DNA of 14,158 nucleotides, taken from Limnochordia bacterium. Its GTDB lineage: Bacteria > Bacillota > Limnochordia > Darwinibacteriales > DTU012. Under the pieces are notes generated by a model. The model ran no database searches and was not told where the DNA came from. It was given only the letters and a program-made list of their open reading frames with translations. The stretch is taken from NCBI GenBank assembly GCA_007116995.1, contig SKHL01000077.1, forward strand, positions 1 to 14,158, in the 5' to 3' direction. Shown here piece after piece: positions 6,608 through 14,110 of the stretch. The translations under genes and the position numbers were made by a program. Numbering within the stretch: the first letter of the stretch is position 1; every line of letters starts with the position of its first letter.

Positions 6608-7468
6608 TTACTGTTTTAACCAAGGTTCTAACTCATTGGCAACTTCCAGAAGTATTTTTGCGGAATTGGCAAACATTCCCTTGGTGTCCTGGTCTATTGT
6701 TGCTAGTGCGTATGCCTCACAGTCGGATTGGGCCTTTCGCAGTGTTACATAGGCTAACTCCTTTGTTTTTGGTGCGGGTACAATAACGGCATCATCAAAC
6801 AAATCTATGTAAAGCTGTCCTCCCGAGTCAACTTGCCCAATAAAGACATTCTCGGGTGCAACGCCAACCTTTTCCAATTCTGTATGTAGCCATTGTCTGT
6901 TTAGACCCATGGCGGTAAGGGCCTCATCCATGATAATTCCATCAAGCATGACTGTTTGGGGCACACTTTCCATCCCTACTGGCATTCCCGTGGTCTTGGC
7001 TGTGATTGGTTGTTTGCCCTTCTTTAACAGGACACTTACATCTCCTGTAGGCTCCATTACTGCAAACTCTACGTTGTCTATATTAAAGATATTTTTCTTC
7101 CGTAGAGCACTCAAAAGATCCTCGGGGGTGTAGCGTACTTTCATTAGCTTATCCTCTAGAATCTTGCCATGATTAATTAGCACAGTCTCTTTATAATGGA
7201 CGATATCTCTTACCGCCTTGTACTTAATTGATAGTAGATAGACAAGGGCAGGGAAGATTGTCCATACAGCCAAAGTCACAAGGCCATTAATCCCGTTAGG
7301 GATTAAGTTTAGGGATAGGGTTGCGATAATCACACCGATTACAATCACTGTAACGAAGTCAAAGAATGTTAGGGATGAAGTGGATCGTTTGCCCATTAGA
7401 CGCACGAGAAATAGGGCTAACAAGAATAGACCGGTTGATCGTAATAGAGTAATAACCCACTCAGGCAT
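6608..7468 (-). CDS. DUF421 membrane protein with C-terminal DUF1657-like domain (2Duf/YetF type)
   Basis: A 286-residue protein with three N-terminal membrane helices (about 5-23, 36-54, 62-81) followed by a soluble region of the YetF/YrbG family: LINHGKILEDKLMKVRYTPEDLLSALR, then NVEFAVMEPTGDVSVLLKK. The C-terminal segment (about 240-284, LRKAQSDCEAYALATIDQDT onward) lines up without gaps with the stand-alone DUF1657 protein encoded just upstream, which makes this the two-DUF arrangement known as 2Duf in spoVA(2mob) operons. Published work on 2Duf/YetF links it to the spore inner membrane and spore resistance. GGAG lies 8 bases before the ATG; the gap to the DUF1657 gene is 25 bases and to the spoVAC start 13 bases. 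Confidence 0.9.
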   Translation of the reverse strand: MPEWVITLLRSTGLFLLALFLVRLMGKRSTSSLTFFDFVTVIVIGVIIATLSLNLIPNGINGLVTLAVWTIFPALVYLLSIKYKAVRDIVHYKETVLINHGKILEDKLMKVRYTPEDLLSALRKKNIFNIDNVEFAVMEPTGDVSVLLKKGKQPITAKTTGMPVGMESVPQTVMLDGIIMDEALTAMGLNRQWLHTELEKVGVAPENVFIGQVDSGGQLYIDLFDDAVIVPAPKTKELAYVTLRKAQSDCEAYALATIDQDTKGMFANSAKILLEVANELEPWLKQ

Positions 7469-7493
7469 TTGTTTGTCTCCTTATCTTAGGCTC

Positions 7494-7700
7494 CTAGAAG
7501 CCTTTATATTCTGGTTCTTCAAATTCCATAGTTGCTAATCGTTTTTCAAAATAGTCAATGACTTCCTTAACTCGCTGGGTATTTCTAGTTAGTAGCTCAT
7601 TAGACTCCTCGTTCTCTTCATGTAGAGCAAATGTTTCTAATGTGCTTGCAACACCCTTTAGGCTAGCTAAGGTTTGTTTCACCTCGGATGCAACGGTCAT
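7494..7700 (-). CDS. DUF1657 small protein, first gene of the spoVA operon
   Basis: A 68-residue soluble, acidic, helical protein with the DUF1657 pattern TVASEVKQTLASLKGVAST then LETFALHEENEES and a C-terminal helix ending FEKRLATMEFEEPEYKGF. The usual DUF1657 length is about 65-70 residues, so it is complete. AGAGGTG lies 6 bases before the ATG. Such genes typically accompany spoVA(2mob)-type operons of spore formers; the function is unknown. The domain is repeated at the C-terminus of the next gene product. Confidence 0.9.
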   Translation of the reverse strand: MTVASEVKQTLASLKGVASTLETFALHEENEESNELLTRNTQRVKEVIDYFEKRLATMEFEEPEYKGF

Positions 7701-7748
7701 CTAATACACCTCTTTTCGTCTTGCTTATAAAACGAACTTTCATCTGTT

Positions 7749-7779
7749 TATTATCTCTGATATTTAAGGAAATTATCTA
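7749..7779 (-). promoter_or_regulatory. Candidate forespore (sigma-G/sigma-F-like) promoter of the spoVA operon
   Basis: On the minus strand TAGATA (7779-7774) and GATAATA (7755-7749) are separated by 18 bases. They resemble the sigma-G pattern TGAATA/CATACTA at 4 of 6 and 5 of 7 positions. It lies about 50 bases upstream of the first gene. The match is modest and the region is A/T-rich, so it could be chance. Confidence 0.3.
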
Positions 7780-7916
7780 CAAACAAAGTATAAATATCGC
7801 GAGGAAAATATCTACCAATAGCTCTGTTCAAGGTATAGCCTTTGGGAGAAACAGGCTACCAGATGATCTTTTTCTTTTCCTTTGTCAGAGTAGCCACGTA
7901 TATTTTTTGACATAAA

Positions 7917-7944
7917 GAAAAAAGCCAACATGTTTATGCTGGCT
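7917..7944 (-). terminator. Intrinsic terminator of the 7964-8437 gene
   Basis: On the minus strand AGCCA-G-CAT and ATG-T-TGGCT form a stem with one internal mismatch and a 4-base loop, followed by a run of T (TTTTTTC). It lies 20 bases beyond the stop of the membrane-protein gene. Confidence 0.8.
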
Positions 7945-7963
7945 CTTCGATAATCGGCTATGG

Positions 7964-8437
7964 CTATAGCTGTGCCTGTCCCGCCTTTTGTAGTGGGATG
8001 GTCACGATATAGGTAACGAACAACACAATAATTGAGGTAACTAAAATCGGTTCTATTAGGGATACACCATAAAGGAGTAGCCATAGCATTCGTAGTATTG
8101 TCATGGCCATAGCTTGCATTCGTGTAAAGAAGATAAACCTTAGTAATAAATGGTCTTCGTAATAAGTGGAAAGCATTGTAATTAGCACACCAGCCCCAAT
8201 TAACAATAATACACCAGCGATACCATCGATAAAGTCGATAAAGAGTCCATCTTGTCCGATGTACAGATAGACTTCCCGAAAGTGATAGATAATAACCAGC
8301 ACTAAACTACCAGTTATTAAGTTACACAATGAATACATTAATCGAGATAGAGAACGATCTTTTGCTAAGTGTATGAGTAAAGGTACTATCCACAAGATGA
8401 GAACAATCACCAGTACAACAGATAACATTTGAATCAT
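7964..8437 (-). CDS. Unrecognised small integral membrane protein
   Basis: A 157-residue protein I do not recognise. It has about four to five hydrophobic segments: residues 3-25, 34-52 (LCNLITGSLVLVIIYHF), 70-92 (FIDGIAGVLLLIGAGVLITM), a mixed segment around 100-125, and LVTSIIVLFVTYIVTIPL near the end. Short charged loops separate them (AKDRSLSR, YYEDHLL). GAAGGAGGAGA precedes the ATG, an extended -10 element lies about 50 bases upstream and a terminator follows, so it is probably a single-gene transcription unit. Its place directly upstream of the spoVA operon does not by itself show a sporulation role. Confidence 0.75.
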   Translation of the reverse strand: MIQMLSVVLVIVLILWIVPLLIHLAKDRSLSRLMYSLCNLITGSLVLVIIYHFREVYLYIGQDGLFIDFIDGIAGVLLLIGAGVLITMLSTYYEDHLLLRFIFFTRMQAMAMTILRMLWLLLYGVSLIEPILVTSIIVLFVTYIVTIPLQKAGQAQL

Positions 8438-8483
8438 TTATTTCTCTCCTCCTTCGACTATCGTAAAAATTCCTGTTTTTCAT

Positions 8484-8492
8484 ATTATACCA
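8484..8492 (-). promoter_or_regulatory. Extended -10 promoter element for the 7964-8437 gene
   Basis: On the minus strand TGGTATAAT is a consensus TATAAT with an upstream TGN extension, about 50 bases before the ATG. No good -35 hexamer is seen 16-18 bases further upstream, which is tolerable for extended -10 promoters. Confidence 0.55.
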
Positions 8493-8720
8493 CAGTCGTA
8501 TAGAGGATTACCACCTTTATAGAAAATTTCCCTAACTATTAAAAAAGTGTTACACATATCTCGCACCCATGCCATCGAGCTCAATTTTCATTGCTTAGGT
8601 AGTGTCATCCATGGCAGTCTAATGACACCGGGTCTAATAGGAAAATTGTAATCTAGTTATTGTCCTAACAGTCTGGTAAGACCGGCTTGGATACCCAAGG
8701 AGAAAACATCCATTACCTCA

Positions 8721-9164
8721 CTAGCTCTTAGCCTGTAGATACTTTACAGTGTACCCTGCAACAATACCGAAAACGAAATGAACAATGAAGGCAGAGAGTA
8801 CATCATTGGGACTGTCTCGCATCCCTTGAGCGAGGCCTCTTAGGGGGAAAAGAATACCTAAGACAAAAAAAAGAGCAGCGAGAGAGACCCCTGTAGCTTT
8901 TAAAACTATAAAGTCTGTTCCAGTAAAGTAGATATAATAGGAAATGGCAAGGCCGACTGCTATGCCTACTAGAATATGTGACAACAAACCAATGGCAAAC
9001 CCTAAGGTAGTCTGTAGCGCATCTTCAGACAAGAATACAATGCCACCAGCTTCCCAAAGAGGGGTTTCGCTGATATTAAGCGCCATCATAATGAACTCTG
9101 CAATATTGATGCTAGCTACACCGATAATACCGACGATTAATCCTTCTCCAAAGGGGTTTCTCAT
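8721..9164 (-). CDS. Unrecognised four-helix membrane protein
   Basis: A 147-residue protein with four hydrophobic segments: GLIVGIIGVASINIAEFIMM (about 8-29), TLGFAIGLLSHILVGIAVGLAIS (about 53-77), ATGVSLAALFFVLGILFPLRGL (about 90-112), and SAFIVHFVFGIVAGYTVKYL (about 124-143). Polar residues and glycines inside the helices, and the conserved-looking FPLRGLAQGMRDSPNDVLSA loop, suggest a specific function, but I do not recognise the family. ATG 9164 is chosen over the adjoining GTG 9167 because GGAGG lies 7 bases upstream. It is divergent from the TspO-related gene across about 240 bases. No convincing terminator follows. Confidence 0.75.
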   Translation of the reverse strand: MRNPFGEGLIVGIIGVASINIAEFIMMALNISETPLWEAGGIVFLSEDALQTTLGFAIGLLSHILVGIAVGLAISYYIYFTGTDFIVLKATGVSLAALFFVLGILFPLRGLAQGMRDSPNDVLSAFIVHFVFGIVAGYTVKYLQAKS

Positions 9165-9402
9165 CACATTTCCTCCAGTATGAGGTGACTGTTAATGGTA
9201 TTTTTGGTAGATACCCATTACTATGTTTGACCATTTTAGCCAAACATATTCATAATGTAAATCAAATATTTCCATGAGAGCACTATTGAGACTGGGGTTC
9301 CTAGGCATAAGAAAAGCTGAAGTATTACTCTTCTGATAGAAGGATTTCAAGCTTCTGAACAGAATTAATTCTTAATATAAGCTTAGGAAGGGAGTGGAAA
9401 TA

Positions 9403-10188
9403 ATGTTTGCAGGGCTTAAAGCCGTCACAACGCTGTCTTTCCTAGTAATGATAGCGGTTAATGCATTAGCAAATATCTTGCCGATTAACGGGGTAGGCAC
9501 GGGAGATGTCTCCGATTCTTACCCCGATCTTTTTGCTCCAGCTGGGGTAACCTTTGCCATCTGGGGGCTAATATACATATTACTCGGTGGGTACACTCTG
9601 TACCAACTAGGGATTTTTGGCACTAGTCACAGATTCTACCAAAAGCCTTCCATGCGTAAGGTGGCCGTCTATTTCTCTATCTCATCTATTGCCAACACAC
9701 TTTGGATCTTTGCCTGGCACTATGATTTTATTGGTCTATCATTGATATTGATGCTTGTTATTCTGGCAAGCTTGCTCTTGATTATGGAGCAATTACGTAC
9801 AGCAGGGTTTTGGTTGAAAGTTCCCTTTAGTATCTACTTTGGGTGGATAACCGTTGCCACAATTGCTAATATAACCACATGGCTGGTTAGTATCGGATGG
9901 CAGGGTTCTGGTGTTCTAGAGGTCACCTGGACAGTGCTCGTGCTGATAGTAGGGCTGCTAATTAGTGGTGCGACTATGCTTAATCACAGAGACGCGCCTT
10001 ATGGTTGGGTCATCATCTGGGCATATGCTGGAATAGGGCTCAAGCATATCTCCGAGAATGGTTTTGCATCAGTCTATCCGAGTGTTATTACTACAGTCAT
10101 GGCCTGTATCATAGCCTTAGTAGCAGTGCAAGTCTATCTATTAGTAGGCAGGACAAAGGGTCACTGTAGTTGGCTACGAAAAGCCTAG
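9403..10188 (+). CDS. TspO/MBR-related tryptophan-rich membrane protein
   Basis: A 261-residue polytopic membrane protein. The N-terminal part NALANILPINGVGTGDVSD and the following PDLFAPAGVTFAIWGLIYILL carry the PAG.TFAIWGLIY signature of the TspO/peripheral benzodiazepine-receptor family; LWIFAWHYDF, GWITVATIANITTW and GWVIIWAYAG add the many tryptophans of the family. It is longer than the common 5-helix TspO (about 160 aa), with extra C-terminal helices, like the larger homologues in clostridia and archaea. TspO proteins bind porphyrins and influence tetrapyrrole and carotenoid metabolism in Rhodobacter. ATG 9403 is chosen because AGGAAGGGAG lies 8 bases upstream, rather than GTG 9394. 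First gene of a four-gene cluster. Confidence 0.85.
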   Translation: MFAGLKAVTTLSFLVMIAVNALANILPINGVGTGDVSDSYPDLFAPAGVTFAIWGLIYILLGGYTLYQLGIFGTSHRFYQKPSMRKVAVYFSISSIANTLWIFAWHYDFIGLSLILMLVILASLLLIMEQLRTAGFWLKVPFSIYFGWITVATIANITTWLVSIGWQGSGVLEVTWTVLVLIVGLLISGATMLNHRDAPYGWVIIWAYAGIGLKHISENGFASVYPSVITTVMACIIALVAVQVYLLVGRTKGHCSWLRKA

Positions 10189-10215
10189 CCAATTAGGAGA
10201 GAAGGGAGGCTGGCC

Positions 10216-11424
10216 GTGAACACCTGGGCGTTTTTTGATTTACTCTATGAAATTTTCTATCGTCGTCCGCCTAACCTAGAAAAAGTCCAAAAACGAGGCT
10301 TGCTCGCTGTCAAAATCGGTCAGATGTTTGCTCTGCGTATTGATTTCTTGCCTCCGGAGACCTGCACGGCTTTGTCTGAGCTGTATCAAAACACAAGTGG
10401 GTTACCTGCTGAGGACTTTGATGCGTTACTTACATCCCATGTGGATAGCGACTGGAGATCTAGTTTTTTAGATATTGAGGAGCAGCCGTTAGCTAGTGCA
10501 TCAGTCGGGCAGGTTCACCGCGCTCGCCTAGCTACTGGCGAGCCCGTCGTCGTTAAGCTAATAAAGAAAGAATTTTCATCTAGTTTTCGTCGGGACGTAG
10601 AGACAGTGAGCCGCTTGTTTCGCCTGCTTACTTCGGTGTATCCCAAGCTTAAGAAAGTTGCGGATCCCTTAGCTTTGTTAGAGATGATTAAAGGAGACAC
10701 CTTAGCGGAATTGGACTTAACTAACGAGCTTCGTAACCAGCAGATCCTCAAGGATATTCACAGGGCGCATACAAGAGCTGTTAACCTCGACAACCTCAGA
10801 TTTCCTAAACTGTATGATGATCTTTCTAGTACTAATGTATTAGTAGCCGAAGAAATCCAGGGGGATACACTAGAGACCTTATTAGAGCAAGGGTGCCTAG
10901 ACTATGCCGATCTAAAAATGCTATTTAGGGTTCACGGGTTCTATATGTTTGGTATAGGCACATTTCATGGCGATTTGCATCCGGGAAACGTGTTGCTAAA
11001 GGATCATACCTTGTATTTTGTTGACTGCGGGGCAATTGGTTATGTATCTCAAAAGCTCCGTACCGGGCTCTTTCAATTTATGAAGCACTTATGTTACTAC
11101 GACTATCCTGGGTGTGCTAATGCTTTGCATTTAATGTCAGATCGGACACTACCTAAGGAACGGTATCAAGTGTTTTTGCAGAAATTTCTAAAACTCTATC
11201 AGGATTTTTCTGATAAGACTGTGTCCGAAGTCAGCTTGACTGAACAAATGATGCGCACGATTAAGCTTGGCGTTCATCATGGTATGAGCTTTGAGAAGGG
11301 GATGTTTCCGATTATTAAGAGTCTCATGTACCTTGATGGCATGGTATTGCGCTGCAATCCATCGGCTGTCTTAATGAAGGATATGCGGGAGTTTATTCCG
11401 CAATTAGAAGCTTATGTCCACTAA
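10216..11424 (+). CDS. AarF/ABC1/UbiB-family atypical kinase
   Basis: A 402-residue protein of the UbiB/ADCK family. Motifs in order: VKIGQ (KxGQ, K33-Q36), the alanine-rich loop SASVGQVHRA (94-103) that replaces the glycine-rich loop, nucleotide lysine K114 in VVVKLIKK, the LDLTNELRNQ helix, the catalytic loop HGDLHPGN (251-258; D253, N258) and the metal-binding VDCG (D270). All key residues are present. It lacks the C-terminal membrane anchor of E. coli UbiB. The family supports quinone and other isoprenoid-lipid synthesis, probably as an ATPase/kinase. The start is GTG with GGGAGG 6 bases upstream; 27 bases follow the TspO-related gene and the end overlaps the prenyltransferase gene by 11 bases. 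Confidence 0.93.
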   Translation: MNTWAFFDLLYEIFYRRPPNLEKVQKRGLLAVKIGQMFALRIDFLPPETCTALSELYQNTSGLPAEDFDALLTSHVDSDWRSSFLDIEEQPLASASVGQVHRARLATGEPVVVKLIKKEFSSSFRRDVETVSRLFRLLTSVYPKLKKVADPLALLEMIKGDTLAELDLTNELRNQQILKDIHRAHTRAVNLDNLRFPKLYDDLSSTNVLVAEEIQGDTLETLLEQGCLDYADLKMLFRVHGFYMFGIGTFHGDLHPGNVLLKDHTLYFVDCGAIGYVSQKLRTGLFQFMKHLCYYDYPGCANALHLMSDRTLPKERYQVFLQKFLKLYQDFSDKTVSEVSLTEQMMRTIKLGVHHGMSFEKGMFPIIKSLMYLDGMVLRCNPSAVLMKDMREFIPQLEAYVH

Positions 11425-12316
11425 TTCTGTAATCCGTCCTTGGATCCGAGCTTCCCGTATGCCATCGCAGATGTATATTTTTTTTCCGCTATTGTTAGGG
11501 CAAGCGCTAGCATATTCCCAAACACGTGGTCTTAATTGGCTTATTTTTGGGCTAGCCCATCTTTATGGGTTACTCATTCAGCTCTATATCGTGTATGCAA
11601 ATGATTTAGCGGATATTGATACAGATAGTAACAATCGCACCTTTACCCCATTTTCTGGAGGCTCCCGTGTGCTTGTCACCGGTGCGATATCCCTTAATGC
11701 TATGAAGAAGGGCACCTGGTTAATGGTAGCTTTAAACCTGCTGCTAGGTCTGGTATTTGGTGTTTTCTTCCAACGTCCTGTTGCTCCGGTATTTGTCGTT
11801 GGTTCTCTGCTATTGCTTTGGTCATATAGTTATCCACCTATACGGCAGTCGTATCGTGGTGGTGGGGAAATATTACAGATGTTAGGTGTAGCCGGATTGC
11901 TTCCGTTATTTGGGTTTTATCTGCAACGCGGAAGCATTGCTACATTTCCGTGGATACTTATAGTGGTGCTGTTACCCATTCATTTAGGGTGTGCAATCGC
12001 CACGTCGTTACCTGATTACCCGTCGGATAAGCTAGCAGGTAAACGAACAGCGACTGTGCTTTTAGGAGTATTCCGTGCTAAGGTACTGGTTATGCTACTC
12101 AATTGGCTGAGCATCGGGTTGCTAATGGCTAATCCATATATGGCTGTGGGGTGTCGGGTCCGAATTGCCCTGGTCCCTGTAATTGGTAATTTAGTGTTAT
12201 TGTCCTTGCTACAACGGGCCGATCCGGGAACGAAGCATTTATTCTATTTTGTGTTGTTTGCTATCTTAAGTATTATTACATTAGTGGCAGGTCTAAGCCT
12301 ATATTTTCTGTGGTAA
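11414..12316 (+). CDS. UbiA-superfamily prenyltransferase
   Basis: A 300-residue membrane enzyme with about eight to nine helices. The first prenyl-diphosphate/Mg motif is NDLADIDTD (63-71, NDxxDxxxD) and the second is DYPSD (201-205, DxxxD) followed by KLAGKRT. Between them are SGGSRVLVTG (81-90) and YSYPPIRQSYRGGGE, both reminiscent of MenA-type 1,4-dihydroxy-2-naphthoate prenyltransferases. It transfers a polyprenyl chain to an acceptor that the sequence does not reveal: a quinone precursor (MenA-like), a carotenoid end (lycopene elongases are also UbiA members) or another lipid. Translation starts inside the kinase gene (ATG 11414, weak AGAAG site), implying coupling. All catalytic aspartates are present. 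Confidence 0.92.
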   Translation: MSTNSVIRPWIRASRMPSQMYIFFPLLLGQALAYSQTRGLNWLIFGLAHLYGLLIQLYIVYANDLADIDTDSNNRTFTPFSGGSRVLVTGAISLNAMKKGTWLMVALNLLLGLVFGVFFQRPVAPVFVVGSLLLLWSYSYPPIRQSYRGGGEILQMLGVAGLLPLFGFYLQRGSIATFPWILIVVLLPIHLGCAIATSLPDYPSDKLAGKRTATVLLGVFRAKVLVMLLNWLSIGLLMANPYMAVGCRVRIALVPVIGNLVLLSLLQRADPGTKHLFYFVLFAILSIITLVAGLSLYFLW

Positions 12317-12363
12317 TTAAGCGGGTTAAGGGATGTAGAATAAAAGAGTTTGGGGGTTATGTT

Positions 12364-13911
12364 GTGAGTCGTCGAGTGATTATTGTCGGTGCAGGCCCTG
12401 GTGGTTTAACTGCTGGGATGCTATTAGCGAGTCGCGGGTACCAGGTGGATATTTTTGAGAAACAGTCCTATGTTGGAGGGCGCAATGGAGCATTTTCTGA
12501 GGGGGGTTACACTTTTGATATTGGACCAACCTTTCTCATGATGGACTATATAGTGGAGCAGATGTTTGCTTTAACTGGGCGGAGATTGGCAGATTATATG
12601 ACACTGCAAGAAATTGATCCCCTTTACCGGATGGTATTTGATGGAGGGCGGGAATTCTATCCGACTCGTGATCGAGCGAAAATGAAGAAACAAATCGACC
12701 GGCTGTTTCCAGGAAACTATGCTGGGTATGAGCAATACCTTAAGCGAGAACAGGAAAAGTTTGAAGCTCTAATTCCTTGTCTGAAAATACCTTATTCTTC
12801 ATGGCGCAGTTATCTGAATCGCCAGTTTCTGCGTTCTCTTCCTAAACTGGATGCACATCTTAGCTTGATAAGTAAGCTGCGGCAGTACTATACCGACGAC
12901 GACTTGCAGGTGGCCTTTACCTTTCAAGCAAAATATTTGGGCATGTCGCCATGGGAATGCCCGGGTACCTTCAGTATACTGGCCTACACCGAACACGCAG
13001 GTGGTATTTATCATGTTATGGGCGGTCTTAATAATATTTCTCAGGGAATGGCTCGCGCATTTCGAGAAGATGGCGGTAGGTTACATCTGGCAACTGGTGT
13101 GGATGAGATTATAGTTAAGGATAGGCGAGCGGTTGGCGTGTTGCTGGAAAACGGGGAGGAAGTCATGGCGGATGACGTGATTATAAACGCAGATTTTGCC
13201 CATGCCATGAAAAGTCTCGTTCCCACAAAGCACCGGATGAAGTACACTGATCAAAATCTTAAGCGGAAAAAGTTCTCCTGTTCTACATTTATGCTCTACT
13301 TAGGTGTTGATGCAGTATACGATATTCCCCATCACAACATTATCTTTGCGAAGGACTATCAGCAGAACGTGGATGAGATCACTAAGCACAAAGTACTATC
13401 CGCTGATCCATCTGTATATATACAGAATGCATCTGTGACGGACTCTAGCTTGGCACCTATGGGTAAATCAGCTCTCTATATTTTGGTACCAATACCCAAT
13501 AACACCAGTGGTCTGGATTGGACCAAAGAAGCCCCTGCATTCCGCAAACAAGTGCTAGACATCCTGGAAACAAAAGCTGGGTTGGCTGGCATTCGGCAAC
13601 ATATTGAGGTAGAGCGCATGATCACCCCAGATGACTGGGAGCAAGAGATGCACGTCTATAACGGGGCTACCTTTAACCTAGCTCACAACGTTGGGCAAAT
13701 GTTAGGGTTTCGCCCGCATAATCGGTTCGAGGAATTCAATCACTGTTATCTTGTGGGTGGAGGTACACACCCCGGGAGTGGTCTACCGACTATCCTGGAA
13801 TCTGCGCGTATTTCTGTAGAACTTCTACTTAGAAGCTATGGTGACAAACTCCAGCCCATACCGGTAGAAGAGCAAGTGCAGCATGAGCAGGTTACGCGAA
13901 AACAAGCTTGA
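12364..13911 (+). CDS. CrtI-type phytoene desaturase / carotenoid FAD oxidoreductase
   Basis: A 515-residue flavoprotein of the phytoene dehydrogenase family. The N-terminus has the dinucleotide-binding fold VIIVGAGPGG (5-14) with E32 in FEKQSYVGGRNG, followed by GYTFDIGPTFLMMD. The C-terminus has the FAD-closing motif GGGTHPGSGLPTILESA (from residue 465). Length fits CrtI/CrtN (about 490-510 aa). It probably introduces double bases into a C40 or C30 polyene at the membrane, that is, desaturates it, but related enzymes saturate or oxygenate polyenes, so the reaction is inferred. I choose GTG 12364 because GGGGG lies 7 bases upstream and the fold begins at once; the frame is open back to 12310. 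No phytoene or squalene synthase is present in the window. Confidence 0.9.
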   Translation: MSRRVIIVGAGPGGLTAGMLLASRGYQVDIFEKQSYVGGRNGAFSEGGYTFDIGPTFLMMDYIVEQMFALTGRRLADYMTLQEIDPLYRMVFDGGREFYPTRDRAKMKKQIDRLFPGNYAGYEQYLKREQEKFEALIPCLKIPYSSWRSYLNRQFLRSLPKLDAHLSLISKLRQYYTDDDLQVAFTFQAKYLGMSPWECPGTFSILAYTEHAGGIYHVMGGLNNISQGMARAFREDGGRLHLATGVDEIIVKDRRAVGVLLENGEEVMADDVIINADFAHAMKSLVPTKHRMKYTDQNLKRKKFSCSTFMLYLGVDAVYDIPHHNIIFAKDYQQNVDEITKHKVLSADPSVYIQNASVTDSSLAPMGKSALYILVPIPNNTSGLDWTKEAPAFRKQVLDILETKAGLAGIRQHIEVERMITPDDWEQEMHVYNGATFNLAHNVGQMLGFRPHNRFEEFNHCYLVGGGTHPGSGLPTILESARISVELLLRSYGDKLQPIPVEEQVQHEQVTRKQA

Positions 13912-14052
13912 CAATCCGGAACTTACACCCAATTGCTCAATAAATATAAGATGCGTATCTGCAGATCTATGATAATGGTATAGCAGGAGAAGTTGGCTCA
14001 GATGGAGAAATCCGTGGAATCTTATTTGTTTTAGATCAGGACAACATACATG

Positions 14053-14110
14053 AGGGGCTCTTGCACAACTACCAAATTAGTGGTGTGTGTGGTAGGCCCT
14101 TTCTTTTACT
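14053..14110 (+). terminator. Possible terminator downstream of the carotenoid desaturase
   Basis: GGGCT (14055-14059) pairs with GGCCC (14095-14099), extended by an A-T pair outside. An inner ACCA/TGGT stem surrounds AATTAG, and a T-rich stretch (TTTCTTTTACTTTT) follows. The hairpin is imperfect, with internal mismatches. The surrounding 13912-14158 holds no gene I can support. Confidence 0.4.

Noticed and set aside
7812..8084. 90-codon minus-strand open frame overlapping the end of the 7964-8437 gene
   Set aside because: It lies in another frame of a better-supported gene, runs through that gene's terminator hairpin, and has no ribosome site.
8602..8628. Inverted repeat GTGTCAT...ATGACAC in the 8438-8720 gap
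   Set aside because: It has 7-base arms around a 13-base loop without a T tract, so it is not a convincing terminator. It could be an operator but nothing else supports that. Two nearby mini-hairpins (8671-8682 and 8686-8699) are too short to call.
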